Position numbers and translations under genes: made by a program. Under the pieces are notes generated by a model. It ran no database searches. It was not told where the DNA came from and was given only the letters and a program-made list of their open reading frames with translations. This document shows positions 7,680 to 15,849 of a stretch of DNA of 37,677 bases, in pieces. The stretch is from an uncultured Gammaproteobacteria bacterium (lineage in GTDB: Bacteria; Pseudomonadota; Gammaproteobacteria; Pseudomonadales; Azotimanducaceae_A), in the NCBI GenBank assembly GCA_913041025.1, contig CAJWGQ010000007.1, forward strand, positions 1 to 37,677, read 5' to 3'. Each line of letters starts with the position of its first letter. Within the stretch, counting starts at the first letter, position 1.

Positions 7680-10379
7680 ATGTCGAATGAAGGACAAAGT
7701 GATTTAGGTAAGGCTCTCGAAGAAGACAAGGTCGAATGGAATGAGTCGATAGATAGCATTCATAGGGAGTTCGGTGAGTCCGGAGTGCGTGAAATTCTGC
7801 GGAGTCTGCAAGATCATGTTTTAAGCCTGAATATCGCGCTTGATGAAGCGACCTTAAATACGCCCTACGTCAACACGATAAATGTATCTTCCCAACCCAG
7901 ATACCCCGGAAACCTGGACCTCGAAGAACGAATAGAGCAAATCAATCGCTGGAACGCTATCGCGATGGTTCTGCAAGCACAAGACAGGGGTGACGGAGTT
8001 GGTGGGCATATAGCGACATACGCATCCTGTGCGACGATGATGGAGGTTGGCTTTAATCATTTTTTCCGTGGTGGAGAAAAAAACTCCGATAGAGATCTCT
8101 TGTTACCACAGCCCCATGCTGCGCCTGGAATCTATGCTAGAGCTTACCTAGAAGGACGGCTCGACGATCATCATCTCAAGCATTACCGGAGAGAACTGCA
8201 AGGACAAGGTGGGCTAAGCTCGTACCCTCATCCGAGAAGCATGCCTGGTTTCTGGGAAATGCCGAACGCGTCAATGGGGCTTTCAACTCCTGCAGCGATA
8301 TATCAGGCGAGATTCATCAAGTATTTAGAAAATCGGAGTTTAAAACCAAAATCTAAGTCGAAGGTTTGGTGTTTTATTGGTGACGGGGAATCTGACGAGC
8401 CTGAGGTGTTGGGTACTATCAACATTGCGGCTCGAGAGAAGCTCGATAATTTGGTTTTCGTCATTAACTGTAATTTGCAACGATTAGACGGTCCGGTACG
8501 CGGGAATGGAAAGATTATTCAGGAATTAGAACGAGTTTTTCGGGGCGCAGACTGGAACGTTATTAAGGTTATCTGGGGTAGTGGCTGGGATGGCTTACTA
8601 GCAAGAGACTCCCAGGGAGTACTTAGAAAAAGAATGGATGATTGCTTAGATGGTGATTACCAAATGTATTCAGTTTTGCCAGGAGATGTACAGAGAGAGC
8701 ACTGGGTAGAGGGTAACCCAGAACTTGAAATGATGATGAGCTCTTTGACTGACGAAGAAGTAAAGCAGATCAAGCGAGGCGGGCAGGACCATAAAAAAAT
8801 ATATGCCGCATTTGATCAGGCAACTAAAACAGAGGGGAAGCCTACCGTTTTGCTGATCAAAACGGTTAAGGGCGACGGGATGGGTGCGCAAGGTAAGAAT
8901 ACGGCGCATCAATATAAGAACATGCCGAGCGAGGAGAGAGTTCGTTTAGCCGCTGAGCTGAATATCCCTATTTCAAAAGAAAATGCGGAAAAGGCCGAGT
9001 TTTTTCGTCCTGATGAAGCTTCTGACGAAGTGGTTTACTTAAGACAAAAACGGGAGGAATTGGGCGGGCCCTTGCCCAAAAGAGTGGTTGATTGCCCGAG
9101 CGTCCAGACGCCCGGTTTAGAGGTGTTTGTCGATCTACTGAAGGGGACGGAGCGGGCTGTCTCCACTACCATGGTCATGGTGAGGCTGCTAAGCCTGCTT
9201 ATCAAGATGCCTGAAATCGGAAAATATGTCGTCCCGATCGTTCCAGATGAAGCTAGAACATTTGGTATGGATGGTTTATTTAAAGTGGCAGGTATCTATG
9301 CTCCGGAAGGTCAAAACTACCAACCCGTTGATGCTGACACGCTGATGCCCTACAGAGAGGCTGCCGATGGGCAGATACTGCAGGAGGGGATTTGCGAGAC
9401 TGGCGCGATGGCATCTTTCATGGCAGCGGGTAGTGCTTACGCAGTTCATGGCCTGCCGATGATTCCATTTTATATATTCTATTCGATGTTTGGTTTTCAG
9501 CGAGTCGGGGACATGATTTGGAGTTGTGGAGATATGATGTGCCGAGGCTTCCTTCTGGGAGGGACGGCAGGGCGGACGACTCTGAATGGCGAGGGGTTAC
9601 AACATGAAGACGGTCATTCTCTAGTTTTGGCGAGTTCCGTACCCAACTTACTGACTTATGATCCGGCTTTCGGATACGAGCTAACCGTTATCGTGAGAGA
9701 GGGGATTAGGCGTATGTACGAACAGCAAGAAGACCTGTTCTATTACATAACCCTCTATAACGAGAACTACGCTCATCCTGGATTAATAGAAACAGATCAA
9801 ACTCTCGGCGATATAGATGAAGATGCGATCCAAGGTATTCTTAGAGGGGGTTATTGTTTCGAACGCCAACTCACTGATTTAAAACGACCTAGTGTGCACC
9901 TGCTAGCTTCTGGTAGCATCATGCAACAAGCGATCAATGCAAAGGAAATGTTGGCCGCTTTAGAAATAAATGTGTGTCTTTGGAGTATTACGAGTTTCGT
10001 AGAGCTTGAGCGAGATGCGCTAGATTGTGACCGAATCAATCGCTTGAATCCTTCGAAGGTTCAAAAAGTCTCTTATTTAGAAGAGATGTTTTGTAACGAG
10101 TCAGGGGTTTTTGTTGCAGCAAGCGATTATATGAAGTCTCTGGCCTCGGGTATATCGAGGTGGTTGCCTGGGCCGCTTGAGGTCTTGGGCACAGACGGTT
10201 ACGGGTTATCCGAAACCAAGTCCGAGCTGAGAGCTCACTTTGAGATTAATGCAGACTATATTGTCCAGGCTTCTCTGGCCGCGCTTCTTCGTCAGAAAAT
10301 GATTAAGCCAAAGGAATATGGAGATTTTGTCAAAGGGATCGATGTTGATCCTGATAAACTTAACCCAAGATTGCGGTAG
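7680..10379 (+). CDS. aceE: Homodimeric pyruvate dehydrogenase E1-type 2-oxoacid dehydrogenase (AceE/MdeB family)
   Basis: The protein has 899 residues; E. coli AceE has 887. It aligns with AceE throughout by eye: the thiamine diphosphate motif GDGESDEPE starts at 234, followed by REKLDNLVFVINCNLQRLDGP, DGDYQ, the GGxDxKKIYAAF region and GKNTAHQ. It decarboxylates a 2-oxoacid and passes the acyl group to a lipoyl E2. No aceF or lpd follows, although E1 is commonly encoded next to E2. It may therefore be a second E1 for another substrate, as with MdeB (2-oxobutyrate) in Pseudomonas, or the main AceE with E2 elsewhere. It starts two bases after the HIT gene and is followed eight bases on by an SDR. 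Confidence 0.9.
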   Translation: MSNEGQSDLGKALEEDKVEWNESIDSIHREFGESGVREILRSLQDHVLSLNIALDEATLNTPYVNTINVSSQPRYPGNLDLEERIEQINRWNAIAMVLQAQDRGDGVGGHIATYASCATMMEVGFNHFFRGGEKNSDRDLLLPQPHAAPGIYARAYLEGRLDDHHLKHYRRELQGQGGLSSYPHPRSMPGFWEMPNASMGLSTPAAIYQARFIKYLENRSLKPKSKSKVWCFIGDGESDEPEVLGTINIAAREKLDNLVFVINCNLQRLDGPVRGNGKIIQELERVFRGADWNVIKVIWGSGWDGLLARDSQGVLRKRMDDCLDGDYQMYSVLPGDVQREHWVEGNPELEMMMSSLTDEEVKQIKRGGQDHKKIYAAFDQATKTEGKPTVLLIKTVKGDGMGAQGKNTAHQYKNMPSEERVRLAAELNIPISKENAEKAEFFRPDEASDEVVYLRQKREELGGPLPKRVVDCPSVQTPGLEVFVDLLKGTERAVSTTMVMVRLLSLLIKMPEIGKYVVPIVPDEARTFGMDGLFKVAGIYAPEGQNYQPVDADTLMPYREAADGQILQEGICETGAMASFMAAGSAYAVHGLPMIPFYIFYSMFGFQRVGDMIWSCGDMMCRGFLLGGTAGRTTLNGEGLQHEDGHSLVLASSVPNLLTYDPAFGYELTVIVREGIRRMYEQQEDLFYYITLYNENYAHPGLIETDQTLGDIDEDAIQGILRGGYCFERQLTDLKRPSVHLLASGSIMQQAINAKEMLAALEINVCLWSITSFVELERDALDCDRINRLNPSKVQKVSYLEEMFCNESGVFVAASDYMKSLASGISRWLPGPLEVLGTDGYGLSETKSELRAHFEINADYIVQASLAALLRQKMIKPKEYGDFVKGIDVDPDKLNPRLR

Positions 10380-10387
10380 GAAAAACA

Positions 10388-11365
10388 ATGAAAGAATTTA
10401 AAGGAAAAATGGCAGTTGTAACTGGTGGTGGTGCTGGTATGGGGCGCGAAATAGTTTGTCAGTTAGTCAGCGAAGGCGCACACGTGGCGATGTGTGACGT
10501 ATCGATGGAGACCATGGAGGAGACCGCGAGGTTGGCCAATCCTGGGTCAGGTGTGCGTCTTACTAGCCACACTTGTGACGTCTCGGTTGAATCGGACATG
10601 ATACGATTTAGAGAAGAGGTTGAAAAAGAGCACAAAGTTCAGCATATCAATCTTTTATTCAATAATGCGGGCGTCTCTATTACTGGAGAGTTTGTGAATA
10701 TTGATCGGCCCAAGTGGGAAAAAACTTTTGGAGTGTGCTGGTATGGAGTGTATTACGGCTGCCTAACCTTCATGCCTTTGTTAGTCGCGAGTGACGAAGG
10801 TCATATTGTAAACACCAGCTCGGTCAATGGATTTTGGGCTTCGATTGGAACAGCAACATCCCATACCGCTTATTCTGCTGCTAAATTTGCGGTGAAGGGT
10901 TTCACTGAGGCTCTCATCACTGACCTAAGATTAAATGCGCCTCATGTTAAAACCTCGCTAGTAATGCCAGGCCATATTGGTACCTCCATCGCACTCAACT
11001 CTCAAAAAGCGCGAAACGAAAATGGTGCTTTAGGAATGAGTCAAACCGAAGTGGACGCCGCTCGGAACCTGATGGTTAAAAGAGGAGCACCGGTTAGTAA
11101 TTTAACAGACGATCAAATTAGGGAACTAGTCCATCACCAGGCGGTTGAGTTTCGTGACAACGCGCCAACAAGCGCAGCGCAAGCAGCAAATATTATCCTA
11201 GAGGGTGTTAAATCCGATAAGTGGCGAATTTTGGTGGGAGAAGACGCTCAGTTGTTAGATGCATTTGTAAGGGAAGCTCCTGAAGACGCCTACGAAGAGG
11301 ATTTTCTAGAAAAGTTAAGTGACAATTCTGTTATGGATAGAATTACTCGGGGCAACAATGACTGA
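10388..11365 (+). CDS. Short-chain dehydrogenase/reductase, classical type with extended C-terminus
   Basis: The protein has 325 residues, long for a classical SDR (about 250). It has the cofactor motif GGGAGMG (13-19), CDVS near 63, NNAG (92-95), catalytic Ser near 145 in NTSSVNG, and Tyr162 and Lys166 in AYSAAK. An Asp in CDVS after beta-2 (residues 36-39) suggests NAD rather than NADP. The extra residues 250-325 contain a helical segment and WRILVGEDAQLLD, seen in SDRs acting on hydrophobic substrates. It is the last gene of the CoA-transferase/HIT/aceE operon, eight bases after aceE. Its substrate is unknown. The convergent MaoC-like gene ends 18 bases downstream. Confidence 0.88.
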   Translation: MKEFKGKMAVVTGGGAGMGREIVCQLVSEGAHVAMCDVSMETMEETARLANPGSGVRLTSHTCDVSVESDMIRFREEVEKEHKVQHINLLFNNAGVSITGEFVNIDRPKWEKTFGVCWYGVYYGCLTFMPLLVASDEGHIVNTSSVNGFWASIGTATSHTAYSAAKFAVKGFTEALITDLRLNAPHVKTSLVMPGHIGTSIALNSQKARNENGALGMSQTEVDAARNLMVKRGAPVSNLTDDQIRELVHHQAVEFRDNAPTSAAQAANIILEGVKSDKWRILVGEDAQLLDAFVREAPEDAYEEDFLEKLSDNSVMDRITRGNND

Positions 11366-11383
11366 GCGGTCTAATCGATAGTT

Positions 11384-11797
11384 TTATTTTTGAATAATCA
11401 CGTTGGCAGTACCGAAGACCCTGGTTTCTTGGGCGGAATTAGTAACGGTCAGATCGATTTCAACGGTTCCGTTGTCTGTATCGATGTCGGTTACGACACC
11501 GTTGATGTTGTAGGTGTCATCTACTAGACATGGAGCACGGAACACTGTGTCAATCTTTTTGATTTCAGCGTTTGGCGCCCAGCGATGAATCATCGCGCTT
11601 AAGAATCCCTGACTCATAATGCCCGGGACGAGTGCTGCAGGCAGGCCCTGCGCCCGCGCGGCTTCGTGATTTGTGAACCTGGGACTGTCCCAGCCGGCTG
11701 CTAACACGAATTGGGTAACATTCTCTAGCGAAGTGTCTGGGGTAAAGGAAGGCAGAGTTTCTCCGAACTCGATTTCTGATAATTTCTCGATAGTCAT
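11384..11797 (-). CDS. MaoC-like hot-dog dehydratase/hydratase
   Basis: This is a 137-residue single hot-dog domain. The hydratase-2 signature is recognisable but irregular: AGWDSPRFTNHEAA places Asp37 and His44 seven residues apart rather than the usual five or so. LPAALVPGIMSQGFLS then matches the PG-containing central helix, and FRAPCLVDDT the strand after it. Such proteins hydrate enoyl-CoA thioesters or related compounds. The neighbour at 11808-12269 is an N-terminal-type hot-dog protein, and the two probably form a heteromer equivalent to a double hot-dog enzyme (inference). It is the last gene of a minus-strand operon starting with coaE. Confidence 0.8.
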   Translation of the reverse strand: MTIEKLSEIEFGETLPSFTPDTSLENVTQFVLAAGWDSPRFTNHEAARAQGLPAALVPGIMSQGFLSAMIHRWAPNAEIKKIDTVFRAPCLVDDTYNINGVVTDIDTDNGTVEIDLTVTNSAQETRVFGTANVIIQK

Positions 11798-11807
11798 AAG
11801 TTCGCCA

Positions 11808-12269
11808 TTAACTTTCTTTCGGTTTTTCTCTTATGACGACACTCGTATCCGATGAGCCAAGTATTTCTCCTTTCGGATTTTTCATGGTCATCCTATTTAC
11901 AAAAAAAACCATCCTTCCGGACCTACCGGATTTTGTATAGATATCGTGCATCGTCGTAGTGGCAGTGATTTCTTCGCCTGCTCGCATAGGTCTTTCAAGT
12001 TCAACTGATTTACCAGCATCCATACCTAACCCTTCAAAGGATGGAAAGTTATCTGGATAGTCCTTGGTTGGATTGAAGCTGGAAGCAATGGTCGGAGGTG
12101 CTTGAAAATCAGGGTCATCAGGGTTAGTAAATTTGCTCGCGGTTTCGCCGCAGCTCTTTGCATATTGAACTAATTTTTCGGCGTCGAGTGTGAATACATA
12201 TTCATCAAAAATTTTATCAAGAAACTGATCGCGCAGAGCATCAACATCTATTGGTTCATTCTCGTTCAT
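11808..12269 (-). CDS. MaoC N-terminal-type (FAS1-like dehydratase) hot-dog protein
   Basis: The 153-residue protein resembles the MaoC_dehydrat_N family: an N-terminal helix, the segment YAKSCGETASKFTNPDDPDF, then APPTIASSF and later LERPMRAGEEITATTTMHDIYTK-like strands followed by GRMVFFV. These halves usually lack the full catalytic Asp/His set and pair with a MaoC partner carrying it; here the partner is ten bases downstream. The start ATG has only a weak GGA-containing ribosome binding site. Together the pair would act on a 3-hydroxyacyl- or enoyl-CoA. The substrate cannot be read from the sequence. Confidence 0.8.
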   Translation of the reverse strand: MNENEPIDVDALRDQFLDKIFDEYVFTLDAEKLVQYAKSCGETASKFTNPDDPDFQAPPTIASSFNPTKDYPDNFPSFEGLGMDAGKSVELERPMRAGEEITATTTMHDIYTKSGRSGRMVFFVNRMTMKNPKGEILGSSDTSVVIREKPKES

Positions 12270-12280
12270 TTGAATGTCCG

Positions 12281-12904
12281 CTAAATTTTAAACGCCTCGA
12301 AGGCATTGGATTTAAGTGCTTCGACCAGCTCTCCAATCGTACTAATGGGGCCATCAAATTTGGTACCACATTTCCCGATTTGACTCACAATATGAGCATC
12401 GCTGCCCCCAATACCCGAACAGTTCAATTGGTCAGCCATCTCGCGAGCTATTTCGTCTTCGTTTTCACGACTACCGCCATTGTATATTTCAACGATTTCT
12501 ACGCCCTTGGGAACCCCAAATTCCTCCAAATGAGCGGCCATTCCTACCCGCGGTCGGCCTGGATGGCATGGAACAGCGACCGCGTCATGCTTGTTACTTG
12601 CTTCAATGACGTGTTCAAGTTTGAGATCGATATTGGAAAAATCGAATTCTTCTTGCAGCGCCGGGGTAACTCCAAATACAAGAACGTGGCCGTACTCCGT
12701 CTCCACCTCGCTTCCTTTGAAAATTGTGATTCCATTGGCGTTGGCAAGATCGCTGTAATCTGATTCGTTGTCGTACTGGCGGTGCTCAGTAAGAACGAAA
12801 CCATCGATTGCGATGTCCTTTGCCTTGATCCATTGGCAATAGTTCTCCACTTTGGCTCGGCCGTCATCTGATTTTATTGAATGTGCATGCATATCTAGAA
12901 TCAT
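12281..12904 (-). CDS. PHP-domain metal-dependent phosphoesterase
   Basis: This 207-residue protein has the PHP metal-binding motifs in order: HAH at residues 6-8, Asp13/Asp14, TEH near 39-41, EVETEYGH near 67, a CHPGRP motif near 112 and GGSDAH near 170. It is a stand-alone PHP domain, not attached to a polymerase. Related small proteins hydrolyse phosphate esters or nucleotides with two or three metal ions; the substrate here is unknown. It starts three bases after coaE and is followed 11 bases on by the hot-dog gene, so it lies in one transcript with them. Confidence 0.87.
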   Translation of the reverse strand: MILDMHAHSIKSDDGRAKVENYCQWIKAKDIAIDGFVLTEHRQYDNESDYSDLANANGITIFKGSEVETEYGHVLVFGVTPALQEEFDFSNIDLKLEHVIEASNKHDAVAVPCHPGRPRVGMAAHLEEFGVPKGVEIVEIYNGGSRENEDEIAREMADQLNCSGIGGSDAHIVSQIGKCGTKFDGPISTIGELVEALKSNAFEAFKI

Positions 12905-12907
12905 GGC

Positions 12908-13501
12908 TTACTCACTAATCTCCTTCCACAATGCTTTGACTTTGTCTGCCAGATCTTCTTCAGAATCGGAATTTTCGATCAATCTGTCAGCTTTTTCGGT
13001 TCTTTCCTCGTTGGTGATTTGAGCGTCAATCCGAGATTCTACTTGCTCTCGATTTGAGCCGTCTCGTTTTGTGGCCCTCGTTATCGCTACCTCACGGTCC
13101 ACCAGTGTGCTCCAAACTTCATCGACGATGTCTTGCCAACCGGCTTCAAATAATACGGCAGCCTCGAGCACAATAATCTGATTGGGGTTTCGTTCTCTGA
13201 CTGAATCAATTTCTTGTCGAGCCATGTTCTTAATCGCAGGCCAGACGATATTCGTCAGTTTCTTCAACGATTCTGGGTTGCCAAAAACTTTGGACCCTAA
13301 TACTTTTCGATCGATTTCACCGTCATCACCGACTGTATCCCGACCGAAGACCGAGACAACGGAATCAAACGCTTCTGATCCTTTCGCATAGGCATTGTGA
13401 CCAAGCTTGTCCGCATCAATGACATGAGCGCCAAGCTGGCCCAATAATTTGGCTGCTGTAGATTTCCCTGAGGCGATGCCGCCCGTCAGGCCAATAATCA
13501 C
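12908..13501 (-). CDS. coaE: Dephospho-CoA kinase
   Basis: This 197-residue protein has the P-loop GLTGGIASGKST at residues 4-15, then DADKLGH near 35, the AAVLFEAG segment near 112 and the lid-region arginines, all standard for CoaE, which phosphorylates dephospho-CoA to CoA. The start is a GTG at 13501 with AAGG about nine bases upstream. In many gammaproteobacteria coaE sits with pilD and yacG; here it instead heads an operon with a PHP protein and two hot-dog proteins. It is probably the cell's housekeeping copy. Confidence 0.95.
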   Translation of the reverse strand: MIIGLTGGIASGKSTAAKLLGQLGAHVIDADKLGHNAYAKGSEAFDSVVSVFGRDTVGDDGEIDRKVLGSKVFGNPESLKKLTNIVWPAIKNMARQEIDSVRERNPNQIIVLEAAVLFEAGWQDIVDEVWSTLVDREVAITRATKRDGSNREQVESRIDAQITNEERTEKADRLIENSDSEEDLADKVKALWKEISE

Positions 13502-13585
13502 AAGAACTACCTTAAGTACTCTAAAGCACGTTAATCTTGGCTGTAATTGTAACGCGACAAAGTCTAATAGGCGACTGGCATATTC

Positions 13586-13981
13586 CTATGATGGGCTTTC
13601 GGTAACCTCATCCTGCGATTTATTAAATAAATAGGCACTTGCAATGAGTAAGACGGTCATGACTATTTCAGCCACAATAAAATCTGTCGCGAAATCTGCG
13701 CCGTGAGATATCCAAGCTAGACTTCGAAATAGAGCCGCAGAGCCCAGAACGATTGCCGCAGCTATCAGCCATTGGGCTTGTTTTAGGTATGCTCCCAAGA
13801 AGCAGAAAACCGTAACACTGAAGAAAAACGAAGAGAAGTCGCCTATTTGGGTGCTGCGACCTATTCCTTCTAGTAGTGACATTCCCAGACCTTGAGCCGC
13901 CTCTCCAGGATTGGATATCCAGGTTATTGTTTGGAGTGCCATGAGTAAGCCAACCAGCGCCGACAGTATTCTGGGTATCAT
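13586..13981 (-). CDS. Small integral membrane protein of unknown function
   Basis: From the ATG at 13981, with AAAGGA seven bases before it, this encodes 131 residues; the 26-residue upstream extension does not look like protein. There are four hydrophobic segments (about residues 5-20, 50-66, 70-88 and 100-122), with a short SNPGEAAQGLGMSLLEG loop after the first. The pattern resembles DUF4345-like membrane proteins, but I cannot confirm the family. It is separated from coaE by 84 bases and is divergent from the SDR at 14128. A perfect 18-base palindrome lies about 20 bases upstream of its start and may control it. Confidence 0.65.
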   Translation of the reverse strand: MIPRILSALVGLLMALQTITWISNPGEAAQGLGMSLLEGIGRSTQIGDFSSFFFSVTVFCFLGAYLKQAQWLIAAAIVLGSAALFRSLAWISHGADFATDFIVAEIVMTVLLIASAYLFNKSQDEVTESPS

Positions 13982-14001
13982 TGTTAATCCTTTAAGAAGA
14001 G

Positions 14002-14019
14002 TGTTTACAGATGTAAACA
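14002..14019. promoter_or_regulatory. Perfect 18-base palindrome, candidate repressor operator
   Basis: The sequence TGTTTACAGATGTAAACA consists of two perfect 8-base arms around a two-base centre. It lies 20 bases upstream of the membrane-protein start on the minus strand, where its promoter and leader should be, in the 146-base divergent gap to the SDR gene. A symmetric site of this length is typical of dimeric regulators such as TetR-family proteins. No regulator gene is adjacent, so the binding protein is unknown. Confidence 0.55.
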
Positions 14020-14034
14020 GAGTTTTGTTAGTCT

Positions 14035-14048
14035 CGCAATCGATTGCG
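14035..14048. promoter_or_regulatory. Second perfect palindrome (14 bases) in the same divergent gap
   Basis: CGCAATCGATTGCG is fully self-complementary. It begins 15 bases after the 18-base palindrome and differs from it in sequence, so a different protein would be expected to bind if both are real sites. It could serve the plus-strand SDR, whose best -10-like hexamer (TATACT, 14086-14091) lies about 40 bases further on. A 14-base palindrome is less striking than the first. Confidence 0.4.
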
Positions 14049-14127
14049 TGGAACGACATTGCCTACTATTTAACCAATGTTGGATTATACTTTTGCAGTA
14101 TTTTAGATTTTGCTATTGGGGAAAGTG

Positions 14128-14796
14128 ATGCTGGAAGGAAAAAAAATGATCGTAACAGGTGGTGCGGGCGTGCTGGGTTCGTCTGTGGCTGCTGTTGCAG
14201 AGAAGCAGGGTGCAGAGGTGTTTCTTGTCGACGTTATTGAGCCGCCACAAGACGTTATAGGTAAATACTTTCAAGTGGATTTGCTTGATGCAAAAGCAGT
14301 CTCAGTTTGTTTTGACGATATAGGTCATTTTGATTGTTTGGCGAATATAGCGGGTGGTTTTGACATGGGGCCGACTGTCTGGGAATCGCCGGAGGAACTT
14401 TGGGATGCTATGTTTTCGATTAACGTCACCACGTTGCGAAGGGTTCTTTCTGCTGCGATACCGAGGATGATAGAGAGTGGAAAGGGTAGTGTTGTGAATG
14501 TGGGTGCGATGGGCGCTTTGAAAGCAGGGGGTAACATGAGTGCCTATGCCGCCGCTAAGTCAACCGTGATGAGATTAACCGAATCCCTCAGTGACGAGGT
14601 CAGGCATAAAGGAATCAATGTAAATGCGGTGTTGCCTACTTTGATTGATACTCCCAGGAATCGCGCGGATATGCCTGGATCAGATTTTTCTGAATGGGTT
14701 GATCCAGTCGATCTAGCGAACGTGATTTGTTTTCTCTCATCTTCAAAATCTCGTGCGATTCATGGAGCACTAGTACCTGTTACAGGCTTACTTTAA
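14128..14796 (+). CDS. Short-chain dehydrogenase/reductase
   Basis: The protein has 222 residues from ATG 14128, which follows a GGGGA; a second ATG at 14146 also has a good site but would shorten the first strand. The cofactor motif GGAGVLG is at 11-17, Asp35 after beta-2 favours NAD, NIAG lies near 73, and Tyr140 and Lys144 are in AYAAAK. The catalytic serine position 13 residues before the Tyr appears to be Ala127 (NVGAMGA). I recall this variant from other SDRs, so the enzyme may still be active. It is followed 61 bases on by a 2-hydroxyacid dehydrogenase. Substrate unknown. Confidence 0.87.
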   Translation: MLEGKKMIVTGGAGVLGSSVAAVAEKQGAEVFLVDVIEPPQDVIGKYFQVDLLDAKAVSVCFDDIGHFDCLANIAGGFDMGPTVWESPEELWDAMFSINVTTLRRVLSAAIPRMIESGKGSVVNVGAMGALKAGGNMSAYAAAKSTVMRLTESLSDEVRHKGINVNAVLPTLIDTPRNRADMPGSDFSEWVDPVDLANVICFLSSSKSRAIHGALVPVTGLL

Positions 14797-14857
14797 AGTG
14801 ATTTAACTTTAGAAGACCAACAAAAAACAGATAAGTTAACGAGGCTAGGTGGTAAAC

Positions 14858-15838
14858 GTGGAAAAATCCAAACTTAAAGTGTTTGTGACGAGAAAGTGGC
14901 CGGTCAAAGTGGAAGAGTATCTATTAGAAAACTTTGATACCCAGCTTAACCCTGATGATAAGCCGTTGGGCCAAGCAGAACTGCGTGAGGCATTGAATCA
15001 TTACGACGTGGTGTGTCCGACGGTCACGGATCGGTTAGGGCAAGACCTGTTCGACAGCAAAGTGATTCAGACAAAATTGATCGCAAATTTCGGTGTGGGT
15101 TATAACCATATTGCTTTGGATGCACTCAAAGGTATGGGTATTGAGGTCACTAATACGCCTGGTGTTTTGACTGATGCTACTGCGGAGATTGCGATGATGT
15201 TGATTTTGATGAGTGCGCGACGGGCAGGAGAAGGAGAAAGACATCTCCGCGCAGGAGAATGGAGTGGTTGGCGCCCCACGCACATGTTGTCTAGCCAGGT
15301 AACTGGAAAAACTCTAGGCATAGTGGGCATGGGTCGGATTGGTACTCGACTGGCGCGGCAGGCTCGGCATGGATTTGGTATGCGTGTTTTGTATAGTAAT
15401 CGCTCAAGAGCAGCGGAGTCAGTAGAGGTTGAGCTAGACGCAGAATTTTGTTCACTAGACGAGGTGTTGGAGCGATCTGACTTTGTTAGTCTCAATTGTC
15501 CAGCCAACGATGAAACAAGGCATCTAGTGAATCGAGACAACATTAAATTGATGAGGTCGAGTGCTCATTTGATTAATACTGCCCGGGGCGATGTCGTTGA
15601 TGAGATGGCTCTGGCTGATGCTCTGTCACGCCGTGTCATCGCAGGCGCTGGCCTAGATGTATATGAAAAAGAGCCCGAGGTACCGGACAGCTTATTAGCG
15701 CTTGATCAGGTGGTGCTCTTGCCTCATATGGGCAGTGGAACAGTAGAGACGCGCGAAGCTATGGGATTTCGAGCCGTCGCTAACATAGAAGCTTTTGTCG
15801 AAGGCCGTCCTTTGCCGGATCTGGTGGCAATCAGCTAG
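14858..15838 (+). CDS. D-isomer-specific 2-hydroxyacid dehydrogenase (glyoxylate/hydroxypyruvate reductase-like)
   Basis: Two GTG starts are possible, at 14849 and 14858; the second has AGGTGG five bases before it and is preferred (326 residues). Features are the substrate-loop region ANFGVGYNHIAL near residue 79, NAD motif GIVGMGRIG near 154-162, the catalytic Arg of NTARGD near 243, the Glu in GLDVYEKEP near 272 and the His of LPHMGSGT at 290. This set (Arg, Glu, His) defines the family, which interconverts 2-oxoacids and D-2-hydroxyacids with NAD(P)H. It resembles glycerate dehydrogenase/glyoxylate reductases, but the substrate is not certain. Confidence 0.92.
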   Translation: MEKSKLKVFVTRKWPVKVEEYLLENFDTQLNPDDKPLGQAELREALNHYDVVCPTVTDRLGQDLFDSKVIQTKLIANFGVGYNHIALDALKGMGIEVTNTPGVLTDATAEIAMMLILMSARRAGEGERHLRAGEWSGWRPTHMLSSQVTGKTLGIVGMGRIGTRLARQARHGFGMRVLYSNRSRAAESVEVELDAEFCSLDEVLERSDFVSLNCPANDETRHLVNRDNIKLMRSSAHLINTARGDVVDEMALADALSRRVIAGAGLDVYEKEPEVPDSLLALDQVVLLPHMGSGTVETREAMGFRAVANIEAFVEGRPLPDLVAIS

Positions 15839-15849
15839 GAGTATCAAAT

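Noticed and set aside
12251..12763. A 170-codon plus-strand frame across the PHP-domain gene
   Set aside because: The minus strand carries all PHP metal motifs; the plus frame is a composition artefact.
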